Origin: a bacterium HR19
Lineage (GTDB): Bacteria > Calescibacteriota > Calescibacteriia > Calescibacteriales > Calescibacteriaceae
Direction: 5' to 3'
Assembly: GCA_002898315.1 (NCBI GenBank)
Contig: BEHV01000009.1
Span: 1-64,000, forward strand
Length of the DNA stretch: 64,000 nt
Position numbers and translations under genes: made by a program. Shown piece after piece: positions 39,845 to 48,931 of this stretch; position 1 is the first letter of the stretch; each line of letters begins with the position of its first letter. The notes under the pieces were generated by a model that was not told where the DNA came from, did not search any database, and worked only from the letters and a program-made list of their open reading frames with translations.

Positions 39845-40620
39845 ATCTTAAAAAAACAGGCAGAAGATAATTTATTTATTACCCAAGAAAGCTCTATCTT
39901 TTTTGCGTTGTATATACTCCTTAACGACATCTCAACTCCTTTATATTTCGGGATTTTTCTTATAAAACCAAGCTCACTTACCTTTGACTCAAGCTCTTCA
40001 AAGTTCTTCACATCTTTCAAATTTTCAGCTATGGACTTTATCTTCATCTTAAAATCAAGATAGTTTTCTGGCTTTCTCTTCAAGAAGAAAAAAACGATAT
40101 TTTTCGGCGGTCTTTTTGGTACTCTTTCAGGTAGAAAAATATTCCAAGTTCTTTTACTCTTTAGCACTATTGGTTTCGGGAAAGGAATAATCCCACAACG
40201 ACCCAAAAACAAAGTATCTTCTGTTATGAAATCAAACCCAGCATCACACATCAGTTTCGCAGAAGTAGATTTCCCATAACCACTTTTACCCAAAAATACA
40301 AAAGAAAAATTTCTGCTACAAACACATGATGCGTGAAAAATAGCGAAATCTTCCTCAAAAGAAGAAATTATGCAATCTGTAAATTTTTCAATCGCCTTCC
40401 AGAAATCAGTTCTGCTCTTCACAGATATAGCGAAAACCTTTTTATTCCTTGCAGAAATTCTGTTCTGCTTGACTCCAAAATGCTTGAAAAAAACTCGCAA
40501 CTTCTCAAAGACCTCCTCCCCCTTCCCAGAAAAATTAAAAATGAAAAGCAAGCCATAGTACTCCACAAAAAAACTCTTTCCTCTCGAAAAATTATCTCTC
40601 AAATTCATCTGAAAAATCAA
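39841..40620 (-). CDS. HPr kinase-related P-loop protein
   Basis: FVFLGKSGYGKSTSAKLMCDAGFDFITEDTLFL…PFPKPIVLKSKRTW. Confidence 0.65.
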   Translation of the reverse strand: MIFQMNLRDNFSRGKSFFVEYYGLLFIFNFSGKGEEVFEKLRVFFKHFGVKQNRISARNKKVFAISVKSRTDFWKAIEKFTDCIISSFEEDFAIFHASCVCSRNFSFVFLGKSGYGKSTSAKLMCDAGFDFITEDTLFLGRCGIIPFPKPIVLKSKRTWNIFLPERVPKRPPKNIVFFFLKRKPENYLDFKMKIKSIAENLKDVKNFEELESKVSELGFIRKIPKYKGVEMSLRSIYNAKKIELSWVINKLSSACFFKI

Positions 40621-40699
40621 TCTCTGTCAAACATATAACATTTTGATGGAAAATCTCAAAAAGATTTTTATAATTAAAAGATAGGAGGTCGTCAAGGTT

Positions 40700-42031
40700 A
40701 TGAAAAAGGTAATTTTACCGTTTTTTTTATCTATTTCTTTCATTTTTTTTGGATACAGAGGATACGCCGAACCCCTTGACTTTTACTGCTCCGGTCCCAT
40801 ATCTCGTATGATGGGATGCGCAGGAATAGCCGGAAAAGGTGGATACGAAAGTGCTTTCTTAAACCCCGCTCTAATATCAGAAAGAAAGTCCCTCGGAATT
40901 GGCTATCTATTTGCTTCACAAAAACCTGAAATCACCCTCAGAGACCAAAAACTTGAAAAAATAGGTAATCCCCTTGAAAATATATCTGACCTGAATATAG
41001 GTCTATCCTTCTCATTAGCAGATATACCATTTTTGAAAAAAGAAAAAATTTTTGAACATATAGGCGTTGGACTCGCAGGAGTTCTCCCAACATCACCGCA
41101 GTTGATAAGAGTCGGGAATGTTATGACAAAAACACCATCTACTTTACTCTATGGGAACAGAAATACGAGATTTTCAATATTTGCTGGACTATCTGGGAAT
41201 ATACCAATAGGAGAAAACTTTAAAATCTTTATTGGTGGTTCAACTTTTCTTCTTGCAGACCTCCCAATACTGCTTTCCGCTAATCTCTCCCCTGATAAAG
41301 ATTTTGTCGTTGTTGATGGTGCCCTTGAAGGAAGACCGGGATTTCAAGGTGGAATAGCTCTCACTTATTCTTCGGAATCTTTCTATGTTAAAGCGGGTGG
41401 GACAGCCAGAAGTTCAATATACATAAACATTCCAGCAGTTGTAGATGCGTATTTGATCGGTGAAAAGGCACTATCTCTATCAGCATCACTATTTGACTCA
41501 TTTATTCCCTCGCTTTTCGGTGCAGGCATAGGAGGAGGATACACAACTGAAAAACTCGGTCTTCACATTGCTCTTGATTTTTTGAGATACAACTTCTCAA
41601 AATTTAAACTTTCTCTGCTGAGCGTTGATAAAGTAGAGCCAACAGAAGTTGCAAATCTTTTAAAACCACTCCTGCCCAAAACAGAGGTTTCACTGCAAGA
41701 CATAAATGTAATAAGGTTAGGTGTAATGGAAGAACTGAACAACCTTATAGGTAAAACAGATGTTATTCTCGGTCAGGGTTTCTCTCTCTTTCCTTCCCCT
41801 CTCAAAAATCAACAGGGAACTGCTCTCGTAGATGCTGATAGAACAATCTTATCTGCTGGAGCGGGACTCCGAGGTCCATCTCCAATACTGTTTCAAGGAG
41901 ACATAGAATTTATAATATCAGGACAACTTCACATGCTGAAAAAAACGGAGTTTGATTTTCCTGGAATCGGAAAAAGTTCCATCTCTGGAAACCTGCCGGT
42001 TATATCTGCAATACTGAATATATACTGGTGA
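40700..42031 (+). CDS. Predicted outer-membrane beta-barrel protein
   Basis: Signal peptide; AFLNPALISERKSLGIGYLFASQKPEI; alternating beta-strand pattern to C-terminus. Confidence 0.55.
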   Translation: MKKVILPFFLSISFIFFGYRGYAEPLDFYCSGPISRMMGCAGIAGKGGYESAFLNPALISERKSLGIGYLFASQKPEITLRDQKLEKIGNPLENISDLNIGLSFSLADIPFLKKEKIFEHIGVGLAGVLPTSPQLIRVGNVMTKTPSTLLYGNRNTRFSIFAGLSGNIPIGENFKIFIGGSTFLLADLPILLSANLSPDKDFVVVDGALEGRPGFQGGIALTYSSESFYVKAGGTARSSIYINIPAVVDAYLIGEKALSLSASLFDSFIPSLFGAGIGGGYTTEKLGLHIALDFLRYNFSKFKLSLLSVDKVEPTEVANLLKPLLPKTEVSLQDINVIRLGVMEELNNLIGKTDVILGQGFSLFPSPLKNQQGTALVDADRTILSAGAGLRGPSPILFQGDIEFIISGQLHMLKKTEFDFPGIGKSSISGNLPVISAILNIYW

Positions 42032-42117
42032 AGGTTCGACTAAAATTTTACAATTTTCGGATGCAGAATAAAACATAAGCTACCCAAACACATTTTCCAA
42101 AAAAGTGCTAAATTCTA

Positions 42118-42861
42118 TCAGAACAGGTTGAGATGTATGTGCAAGTTTATCTTGAAAATCCAAAAATTTGGATTATCAGCTTCAAAAAGAATACCTCCTT
42201 GTAAAGCGAAGTTTTTTATGGAGGGAAAAACGGAGAAACCAAAAAATGCGCTTTCTGTTCTCAGAAACTCAGTGAGTATCACGAGGTCTGGCTGATCATA
42301 TTCCGCGAGATAAGGTCTTATTCCGAATGCCAGTCCAAATGGTATTTCCAATTTTTGAAAAGAGTGAGGGAGTTCGCCTGAAAAAAACGAAAAAAGATAA
42401 AATCTCCTGCCTTCGCTTGCGAAGGAAATTCCTCCTCTGGATCCTTTAGAAGATACAGCAAAATTAAGCGATAAGCTTTCCTGCAATCCAAAACCATCAA
42501 ATCTGAAAAACCTTATTCTTGTTCCCAAAATGGGATTTATCTCTGAGTTCCCTGCATTTAGGTTGGCTCTAACTGAAATGTTCGGAGTTATTCCGTAGAT
42601 TGTTTCAAGTTCAAATGAATTATTTTTGAGAAATTCAAATCCATTTTCTTTTTTCATTTTTTCGTGTTCCCAGCTGAATTCAAGCATGAGCCCTCCTTTC
42701 CACATTGTCCTCGCTCCTTCAACAAAAAGTGGCTCATGGCAAAGAGCATCTCCTGAAAATAAATAAGAACAAGCAAAAAAGCTCAGGAGTAAAATATAAG
42801 TTCCCCTCAAACACCTTAATGGGAGTTTCATCATTCTATTTGTTTTATTTGCTTTCATCAT
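42118..42861 (-). CDS. Predicted outer-membrane beta-barrel protein, last gene of the mer-type operon
   Basis: Signal peptide, CHEPLFVEGARTMWKGGLMLEFSWEHEK, beta-strand alternation ending in …NLHIHLNLF; start overlaps upstream HMA stop by 4 bp. Confidence 0.6.
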   Translation of the reverse strand: MMKANKTNRMMKLPLRCLRGTYILLLSFFACSYLFSGDALCHEPLFVEGARTMWKGGLMLEFSWEHEKMKKENGFEFLKNNSFELETIYGITPNISVRANLNAGNSEINPILGTRIRFFRFDGFGLQESLSLNFAVSSKGSRGGISFASEGRRFYLFSFFSGELPHSFQKLEIPFGLAFGIRPYLAEYDQPDLVILTEFLRTESAFFGFSVFPSIKNFALQGGILFEADNPNFWIFKINLHIHLNLF

Positions 42862-43187
42862 TTCTCATCTTTTTCGTTTTCTTCTACTTCTATTAGCTTT
42901 CTCAAACTGAAGCCAGAGTCCTCTACTATTTTTTTCAGGTCATTTGAATCAATATCATTTGAAGCTTCAACAATAACTTTTCCTTCGCTCAAGATTATCT
43001 TTACATTTTTTATTCCTTCTTTTCTTTTAAGTTTTGATTCAAGACCAAAAGAACAGAGCGGGCAGGAAAGTCCATCAACTTGAAGGATAATTTTTTTTGC
43101 AAAAACATTCTCGGCTTGAAAAAGCATAAAGAAAAAGCATAAAAAAATAAAGAGAAGGAAAGAAAAATGTGCAACTGGACGCACCAT
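42858..43187 (-). CDS. Periplasmic heavy-metal-associated (HMA/MerP-like) protein
   Basis: Signal peptide then ILQVDGLSCPLCSFGLESKLKRKEGIKNVKI. Confidence 0.8.
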   Translation of the reverse strand: MVRPVAHFSFLLFIFLCFFFMLFQAENVFAKKIILQVDGLSCPLCSFGLESKLKRKEGIKNVKIILSEGKVIVEASNDIDSNDLKKIVEDSGFSLRKLIEVEENEKDEK

Positions 43188-43205
43188 CCATTTTTTCCCT
43201 CCCTT

Positions 43206-44681
43206 CTATACACAACATGAAAGCTTTGAAACATCTTTTATAAACGAAAGAGCACATAGTTTCACAGCTTCGGAAAGTGACGGGAAAACAGGGAGTGTTT
43301 CAAGAACATCGTAAATAGTCATCTTACTTTTAACAATCACCATAGCGTAAGAGATAATCTCCCCTGCATTTGGGGCAAGGATGTGAACGCCAAGGATTTG
43401 CTTTGTATCAGGATGAACAACAAGTTTTACCGCACCTTCTACGCTATCGTTTATTATTGCTCTTGGTACATTGGAAAGTTCCAGCACTCTGCATGAGCAT
43501 CTCCCCAACCGTTTCATAAGCTCCGCTTCCGTAAGTCCTACACCAGCAAGTTCTGGGTCTGTAAAGATTGTATAAGGCACAGAACTGTAATCAATTGATT
43601 TCTTTGACCCTGTTAAAGCGTTCTCAGCAGCAATACTTCCTTCTTTTCCAGCGGTCGTCTCAAGCCGTAGGGGTTGATTGATACAATCTCCCGCAGCATA
43701 AATATTTTTGTTTGATGTCTCAAGGTATTCATTAACTACGATTGCCTTCCTCTCATCAATCTCTACACCTGCTCTTTCAAGCCCAAGCCCATCTGTATTC
43801 GGTACTTTCCCGGCAGCAACAAGAATTTCATCACCGGAGATATTATATTTTTCCCCATCAATCAAATAGGTGAGCACCTTCTTTCCTGATTCCTTCTTTG
43901 CGCTGAGCACCTTCGCATTTGTCTTGATTACTATTCCTTCTTTTTCAAGGATTTTTTGAAGTCGGATAACAATTTCTCTCTCGCCCGGCCCGAAGATTGT
44001 GGGCTGAAATTCAAGAATGGTAACCCTTGTCCCAAAGCGTGAAAATAGCTGACCAAACTCAAGCCCCATCGGTCCCGCACCAACAATCATCAGTTCTCGC
44101 GGACGATTTTTCAAACTCAATGCTTCAATATGTGTTATGAAGCCGGTTTCCTTCAAACCTTCAATCGGTGGAATTCCTGTCTTTGAGCCCACAGCCAGAA
44201 CAAATTTTTCTGCAATATATGTTTCACCATTAACCCTTATCTCCCTTTCCGATAGAAACTCCGCTTTTCCTTCAATAAATTGTACATTCTTCAAATTCTT
44301 GAGAACATTTATATACTTTTCTTCTCTCATTCTTCTCACAAGCTCAATCTCGTCTGTTATAACTTTTGAAAAATCAAAACTCTCAAGCGATATTTTGATA
44401 CCATTGATGCTATTGCTTTTGACAACGTGTAGGATTTGAGCAAGATGGATTAATCTTTTGGATGGGACACATCCTACATTAACGCATGTTCCACCGATTG
44501 GTAAGCCGGAATTAACCATAAGTGCTTTTGCGCCGAGTTCATTTGCCTTAATTACCGCAGCAAAGCCCGCAGCTCCCCCACCTATAACTATCAAATCAAA
44601 CCCTTTTTTCATAGCAAAACCTCCTGATACTAATTGAAAAACTTGCCATCGTTCCACACCTGAAAAATACACAACTTTCAA
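43206..44681 (-). CDS. merA: Mercuric reductase
   Basis: GGTCVNVGCVPSKRLIH redox motif, pyridine nucleotide-disulfide oxidoreductase fold, C-terminal vicinal cysteines LSCCV diagnostic of MerA; no N-terminal HMA domain. Confidence 0.88.
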   Translation of the reverse strand: MKVVYFSGVERWQVFQLVSGGFAMKKGFDLIVIGGGAAGFAAVIKANELGAKALMVNSGLPIGGTCVNVGCVPSKRLIHLAQILHVVKSNSINGIKISLESFDFSKVITDEIELVRRMREEKYINVLKNLKNVQFIEGKAEFLSEREIRVNGETYIAEKFVLAVGSKTGIPPIEGLKETGFITHIEALSLKNRPRELMIVGAGPMGLEFGQLFSRFGTRVTILEFQPTIFGPGEREIVIRLQKILEKEGIVIKTNAKVLSAKKESGKKVLTYLIDGEKYNISGDEILVAAGKVPNTDGLGLERAGVEIDERKAIVVNEYLETSNKNIYAAGDCINQPLRLETTAGKEGSIAAENALTGSKKSIDYSSVPYTIFTDPELAGVGLTEAELMKRLGRCSCRVLELSNVPRAIINDSVEGAVKLVVHPDTKQILGVHILAPNAGEIISYAMVIVKSKMTIYDVLETLPVFPSLSEAVKLCALSFIKDVSKLSCCV

Positions 44682-44686
44682 ACTTT

Positions 44687-45340
44687 TTAATCTACGATTT
44701 TCGCTCTGTATCCAGCATCTTCAATAGCACTTATAAATTGCGAAATAGATTTTTCATCTCCTAAAATTTTTATTATGAGAACCTTATTTTTGAAGTCGGG
44801 AAGAAGTTCATACCCTGCTTCTCCGACTTTTTTCTCAATTGACCTTTTTACTGCCTGAAAGCACATCGCACAATCCATACCTTCAACATAAACTTTATAC
44901 TCCTTATAGCGAGCTCTTATGTTTTGGTTTGACTTGCTTTCACTTACCTCTGCTTTTCCTCCTCTCAAAGAAATTGGAAATATAACATGATTGTATATGA
45001 TAAGTGATAAGACAAGGACTGTCGCAAACCATAAAACGGCATTTGATATTTTTTTGGTTTTCGTGTCAGATGGAACAGCACAGCAATCATCTTCTTTTTT
45101 CTTTTTGTTCCTGAAATTAATTATATGAGCATAAGTCAGAAGCGATAGAGATAAAATACCTAAAATGGTATCAAAGTGAGGGATTTTTCTAAGAGGAGCG
45201 AGGAATCCCAATGAAGCAGATGATACACCTAAAAGAGCAGTAAAAAGCGGAAGACCACAGCATATACCTATACCGAAAACAGCCAGTATAGAAGCGACTA
45301 TTCCCGTTTTATTATTTTTTGTACTAACCATATTGCTCAC
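44687..45340 (-). CDS. MerT-like mercury transporter with fused C-terminal HMA (MerP-like) domain
   Basis: GIGICCGLPLFTALLG TM Cys pair, DDCCAVP loop Cys pair, C-terminal VYVEGMDCAMCFQAVKRSIEK. Confidence 0.82.
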   Translation of the reverse strand: MSNMVSTKNNKTGIVASILAVFGIGICCGLPLFTALLGVSSASLGFLAPLRKIPHFDTILGILSLSLLTYAHIINFRNKKKKEDDCCAVPSDTKTKKISNAVLWFATVLVLSLIIYNHVIFPISLRGGKAEVSESKSNQNIRARYKEYKVYVEGMDCAMCFQAVKRSIEKKVGEAGYELLPDFKNKVLIIKILGDEKSISQFISAIEDAGYRAKIVD

Positions 45341-45403
45341 CTCTTTTTTTTGCTACAACTGCTTTGCTTTTCAATAAGGTTTGCGTTGTTTCACCAAGAG
45401 TTC

Positions 45404-45613
45404 TCAGCTTTTGCTGTTTTTTCCGCAACAACCGCCATGTGCATCTTTCATCATCTCTATCATCTCAATTCCGCAACACTTTGGTGGCGGTTCGCTTGAT
45501 CTTGCTTCTTTTTTCATACCACAGCTCGGGCATATATATTTTCTTGTTTCTTCCTCGGTCTTTCTTTCTTTGGTGCCGACACTTTGTTTTTGTTTTTCCG
45601 GCTCTCTGCTCAT
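45404..45613 (-). CDS. Small cysteine-rich putative metal-binding protein, first gene of the mer-type operon
   Basis: KYICPSCGMKKEARSSEPPPKCCGIEMIEMMKDAHGGCCGKNSKS; strong SD AAAGGAGGTGA upstream. Confidence 0.7.
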   Translation of the reverse strand: MSREPEKQKQSVGTKERKTEEETRKYICPSCGMKKEARSSEPPPKCCGIEMIEMMKDAHGGCCGKNSKS

Positions 45614-45667
45614 TTTTGCTCACCTCCTTTCTTTTTCTTAACTATACATAAACTTAATTATGCCAGA

Positions 45668-45689
45668 ACTTTATACTCGGGTATAATGT
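45668..45689. promoter_or_regulatory. Candidate MerR operator dyad ACTTTATAC-TCGG-GTATAATGT
   Basis: 9-4-9 inverted repeat (8/9 matched) in the divergent merR/mer intergenic region. Confidence 0.6.
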
Positions 45690-45741
45690 TTTACTTTTGG
45701 AAAAATAGAATGCTTTTTTTCAGTACATAATTTATTTTCTG

Positions 45742-46179
45742 ATGCGTATAGCAAAAGGCAACACGAAAGGGGAAAATGAACTCTTTGTAAGCGATATTTC
45801 AAGAATCTGCAAAATAAATAAGCAGACAATTTACTACTATGAGAGGTTGGGTCTGATAAAACCAAAAAGAAGAACTCCATCTGGTTATAGGGTTTTTTCT
45901 CCTGAAACCTGCGAAAGGATAGAATTTATCAAAAAAGCACAGAAACTGAAAATCAGGTTAAGCGAAATAAGGCAAATACTTAAAGTTGTTGATTCCGGGA
46001 AAAAGCCATGCAGACATGTTTTAGATTTGATAGATGTCAAAATTCAAAGAGCTCAAAAAATCCTCAAAGACATTCAAGATTACATAAGCGAGCTGAAAAA
46101 ATTAAAAAGAAAATGGAAAAAAATGGATATTTCTCGTTGCAGACGAAAATACTGCTCAATAATTGAAGAAATAAAATAG
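45742..46179 (+). CDS. merR: MerR-family transcriptional regulator
   Basis: VSDISRICKINKQTIYYYERLGLIKPKRRTPSGYRVFSPE; Cys in KKPCRHV and SRCRRKYCS; divergent from mer genes. Confidence 0.85.
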   Translation: MRIAKGNTKGENELFVSDISRICKINKQTIYYYERLGLIKPKRRTPSGYRVFSPETCERIEFIKKAQKLKIRLSEIRQILKVVDSGKKPCRHVLDLIDVKIQRAQKILKDIQDYISELKKLKRKWKKMDISRCRRKYCSIIEEIK

Positions 46180-46278
46180 AAATACCCAACTTAGATTCTA
46201 ATGAGCTTGACTCCGCTACCCAAGATTATATAGAAGAATCTCCCATTAAATTCAAAGTAAAAACCTCTCAGATTTCCC

Positions 46279-47427
46279 TCACCATAAATCCCATATCAAC
46301 TTATCTTCTCTTGCAGAATAGCGCAGAAATATATCATCTCCCAATCTCTTCAACTCACATAAAGTCAAATTCACCTCTTGCCCGAACAAAAATGAATCAG
46401 GAAAATCAAAACCTTTCCCGCCACCAAATATTTTGGGAGCTACAAAAACCCATAGCTCATCAAATGCTCTCTCTTTTATAAACCGCCATAGCGTCCCCGG
46501 TCCGCCTTCAACAAGAAGCGATAAACCCCCGTTTTCATACACAAAATTTAAAATGTCATGCGGAGATGTTCTGCTGAGCGATAAAAAAGATACATTCCTA
46601 ACTTCACCAGAAGAAAGAAACTCGCTTATCTTCCGAAGTTCCTTTTGAGAACCATTGAAAATAAATACGACATTATTTCCACCTAATATGTTGAGATTCG
46701 CAAAAGAAGATGGTATCCCCAAAACAATTTTCACAGGAGCAGGAAACTCCCCTCCTATGAGCTTTTTTACTCTCAAAATAACTCTATCTTTGTATCTTCT
46801 TGCATCAAGGTGAGGGTTATCTACCTCCACTGTTTTTTTTCCTACAAGAATGAAATTCACTTTTGCCCTGAGCTTATGCGTGATAAGAAGAGATTTTTCA
46901 GATGAGATATATTTTGACCTTCCTTCTCTATCCGCAAGCTTCCCATCAATTGATTGAGCATACTTCAAAATAACATAAGGTCTCCTCTCCTTCAAAAATG
47001 TGAGGAAAGGCAGAAGAATTCTTTTTCCTTCATCTTCCAGAACTCCACCTATAACCTCTGCACCTTCTATCTCATACTTTCCTTTTATATTAGGGTCATA
47101 AACAGAGAAAAAAACCCTTTTTATGCCATATTTTTGAATTATATGAGTGCAAGGGGGAGTTCTTCCGTAGAAATTGCACGGCTGAAGGGAGACAAAAATT
47201 TCTGCACCTTTTGTGTCAAAACCTTTTTTTACAGCAGATTCTATCGCAGAAACTTCCGCATGAGGGAATCCAGCTCCCTTGTGAAAACCCTCACCTATAA
47301 CCTTGTTTTCTTTTACCAATATTGCTCCTACGGGAGGATTTGGAGCGGTTTTTGTCCCCATATTTTTTGCAAGTTCAAATGTCTTCTTCATAAAAAACTC
47401 AATCCTTCCTCTTTCAAGGTCTCCCAT
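46279..47427 (-). CDS. ribD: Bifunctional riboflavin deaminase/reductase
   Basis: TAPNPPVGAILVKENKVIGEGFHKGAGFPHAEVSAI, LQPCNFYGRTPPCTHII, YAQSIDGKLAD. Start could be internal Met at 47391. Confidence 0.9.
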   Translation of the reverse strand: MGDLERGRIEFFMKKTFELAKNMGTKTAPNPPVGAILVKENKVIGEGFHKGAGFPHAEVSAIESAVKKGFDTKGAEIFVSLQPCNFYGRTPPCTHIIQKYGIKRVFFSVYDPNIKGKYEIEGAEVIGGVLEDEGKRILLPFLTFLKERRPYVILKYAQSIDGKLADREGRSKYISSEKSLLITHKLRAKVNFILVGKKTVEVDNPHLDARRYKDRVILRVKKLIGGEFPAPVKIVLGIPSSFANLNILGGNNVVFIFNGSQKELRKISEFLSSGEVRNVSFLSLSRTSPHDILNFVYENGGLSLLVEGGPGTLWRFIKERAFDELWVFVAPKIFGGGKGFDFPDSFLFGQEVNLTLCELKRLGDDIFLRYSAREDKLIWDLW

Positions 47428-47496
47428 ACCTTAAAAAATGTATCTAAATTTTTGCTTCCGAGCGAATTTCAGAGAACCAAATTAAATTTTATTCTA

Positions 47497-48135
47497 ATGA
47501 GTGAGAACGGAAAACCCAATGGAGAAAAAAAAGAAGAGATTCTGAAACTATATGAGTCGGGAAAGAAAAAAATTCATCAGATAGAATCAAAGCAGGAAAA
47601 GTTTCTCAAACTCATAAGTGAAATAAATAAAGAAAGAGAGATTCTGAAAGCCAAGCAATCTACCTTTTCCAGAATTTCAAAAATACTTCTTCTCCTTTTT
47701 GTTGTAGGGATAGGAATAATCATAATGTATCTTCCTGAAAAAAACATAGTAGGGAAAAATATTTTTGATTTCGGTCCTCCTCCCGACCTTTATATTGATA
47801 TGGAAAAATTCACGGTTATCAATTTCTTTGCATCCTGGTGCGACCCATGCAGAGAAGAAGCGCCAGAACTCGTAAAATTTTATCAAAATTCTTCATCAGC
47901 AACAGTAGTGGGAGTAGCAGTAGATGATTCAAAAGACAATGTTCAAAAATTCATAAGAGAATACGGAATAAATTTCCCTGTTATCTTTGACAACCACACC
48001 TTTTCAAAAAAACTTGGAATTTCAGGTCTCCCAACAACAATAATTGTCAGCCCAGATTACAAAATAAAAAAAGTTATTTTCGGACCTGTGACACAGCAAA
48101 CCCTTGAAAGATTTATTTCAAACCTTAAAAAATAA
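47497..48135 (+). CDS. Membrane-anchored TlpA/thioredoxin-like protein
   Basis: Coiled coil, TM, then VINFFASWCDPCREEAPELVKFY; ORF-track start at 46954 overlaps ribD and is rejected. Confidence 0.85.
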   Translation: MSENGKPNGEKKEEILKLYESGKKKIHQIESKQEKFLKLISEINKEREILKAKQSTFSRISKILLLLFVVGIGIIIMYLPEKNIVGKNIFDFGPPPDLYIDMEKFTVINFFASWCDPCREEAPELVKFYQNSSSATVVGVAVDDSKDNVQKFIREYGINFPVIFDNHTFSKKLGISGLPTTIIVSPDYKIKKVIFGPVTQQTLERFISNLKK

Positions 48136-48369
48136 AATTCCAAAAAATCGCTGATTTAAAAAATATGTCAATTCGCACTTTCTGCCTCTGAAAATTTATA
48201 TTTTTTATAAAAAGCCGTAAGAGAAGGAGGAGAATAAGCCTTCTTTTGGGAAGAGAAACCAAAAAACGGAGAGTTCAATACGTATGACCCTATATCAGAA
48301 GATGGGGAAAATACAACCTATAAAAACCCATCAAGCGCAAGAAAGAAAATAATAAAAAGAGCAGTACTC

Positions 48370-48909
48370 GTGCTGAACAGAAATTACATACCCTGCTATA
48401 TAACAAACCTCCGACACGCCTTCTCTCTCCTTTTCAGAGAATCAGCTCTCGTGCTTGATAATGACTTCAAAACATTTACAATATGGGAATGGATAAATAT
48501 TGAACCCAAAGATGGAGATGATTACATCTCAACAGTCAGCAGAAGAATAAAAATTCCAAAGATAGTCGTTGCAAAAACAGATGTGGAAACAAGGATAAGC
48601 AGACCAAAGGTGTCAAGAATAGGTGTGTTCATAAGAGATGGATTTACCTGCCAGTACTGCGGGAAAAGATTTTCATATAAAAACCTCACAATAGACCACG
48701 TTATACCGCGATCCAGAGGTGGCAAAACAGAATGGCTGAATGTCGTGACAAGCTGCATCTCCTGCAACATAAAAAAAGGAGATAGAACCCCAGAAGAAGC
48801 AAAAATAGAACTCATAAAAGAACCTCGCTCGCCCATGATAACAATACTCAATATAAAAGATATTGAGCTGAAATTCTATCCCGAATGGGAACCATACATC
48901 CTGAGGTGA
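48370..48909 (+). CDS. HNH endonuclease family protein (5' end uncertain)
   Basis: GFTCQYCGKRFSYKNLTIDHVIPRSRGGKTEWLNVVTSCISCNIKKGDRTPEEA; coding-like frame extends upstream to 48238. Confidence 0.85.
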   Translation: MLNRNYIPCYITNLRHAFSLLFRESALVLDNDFKTFTIWEWINIEPKDGDDYISTVSRRIKIPKIVVAKTDVETRISRPKVSRIGVFIRDGFTCQYCGKRFSYKNLTIDHVIPRSRGGKTEWLNVVTSCISCNIKKGDRTPEEAKIELIKEPRSPMITILNIKDIELKFYPEWEPYILR

Positions 48910-48931
48910 AACCCATCTTCATCTGATAAAA

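Noticed and set aside
46954-47496. N-terminal 181 residues of the TlpA-like ORF
   Set aside because: Overlaps ribD coding sequence on the other strand; a natural ATG is at 47497.
48301-48360. Alternative ATG at 48284 as start of the HNH gene
   Set aside because: It is out of frame with the HNH domain and its frame hits TAA before 48360.
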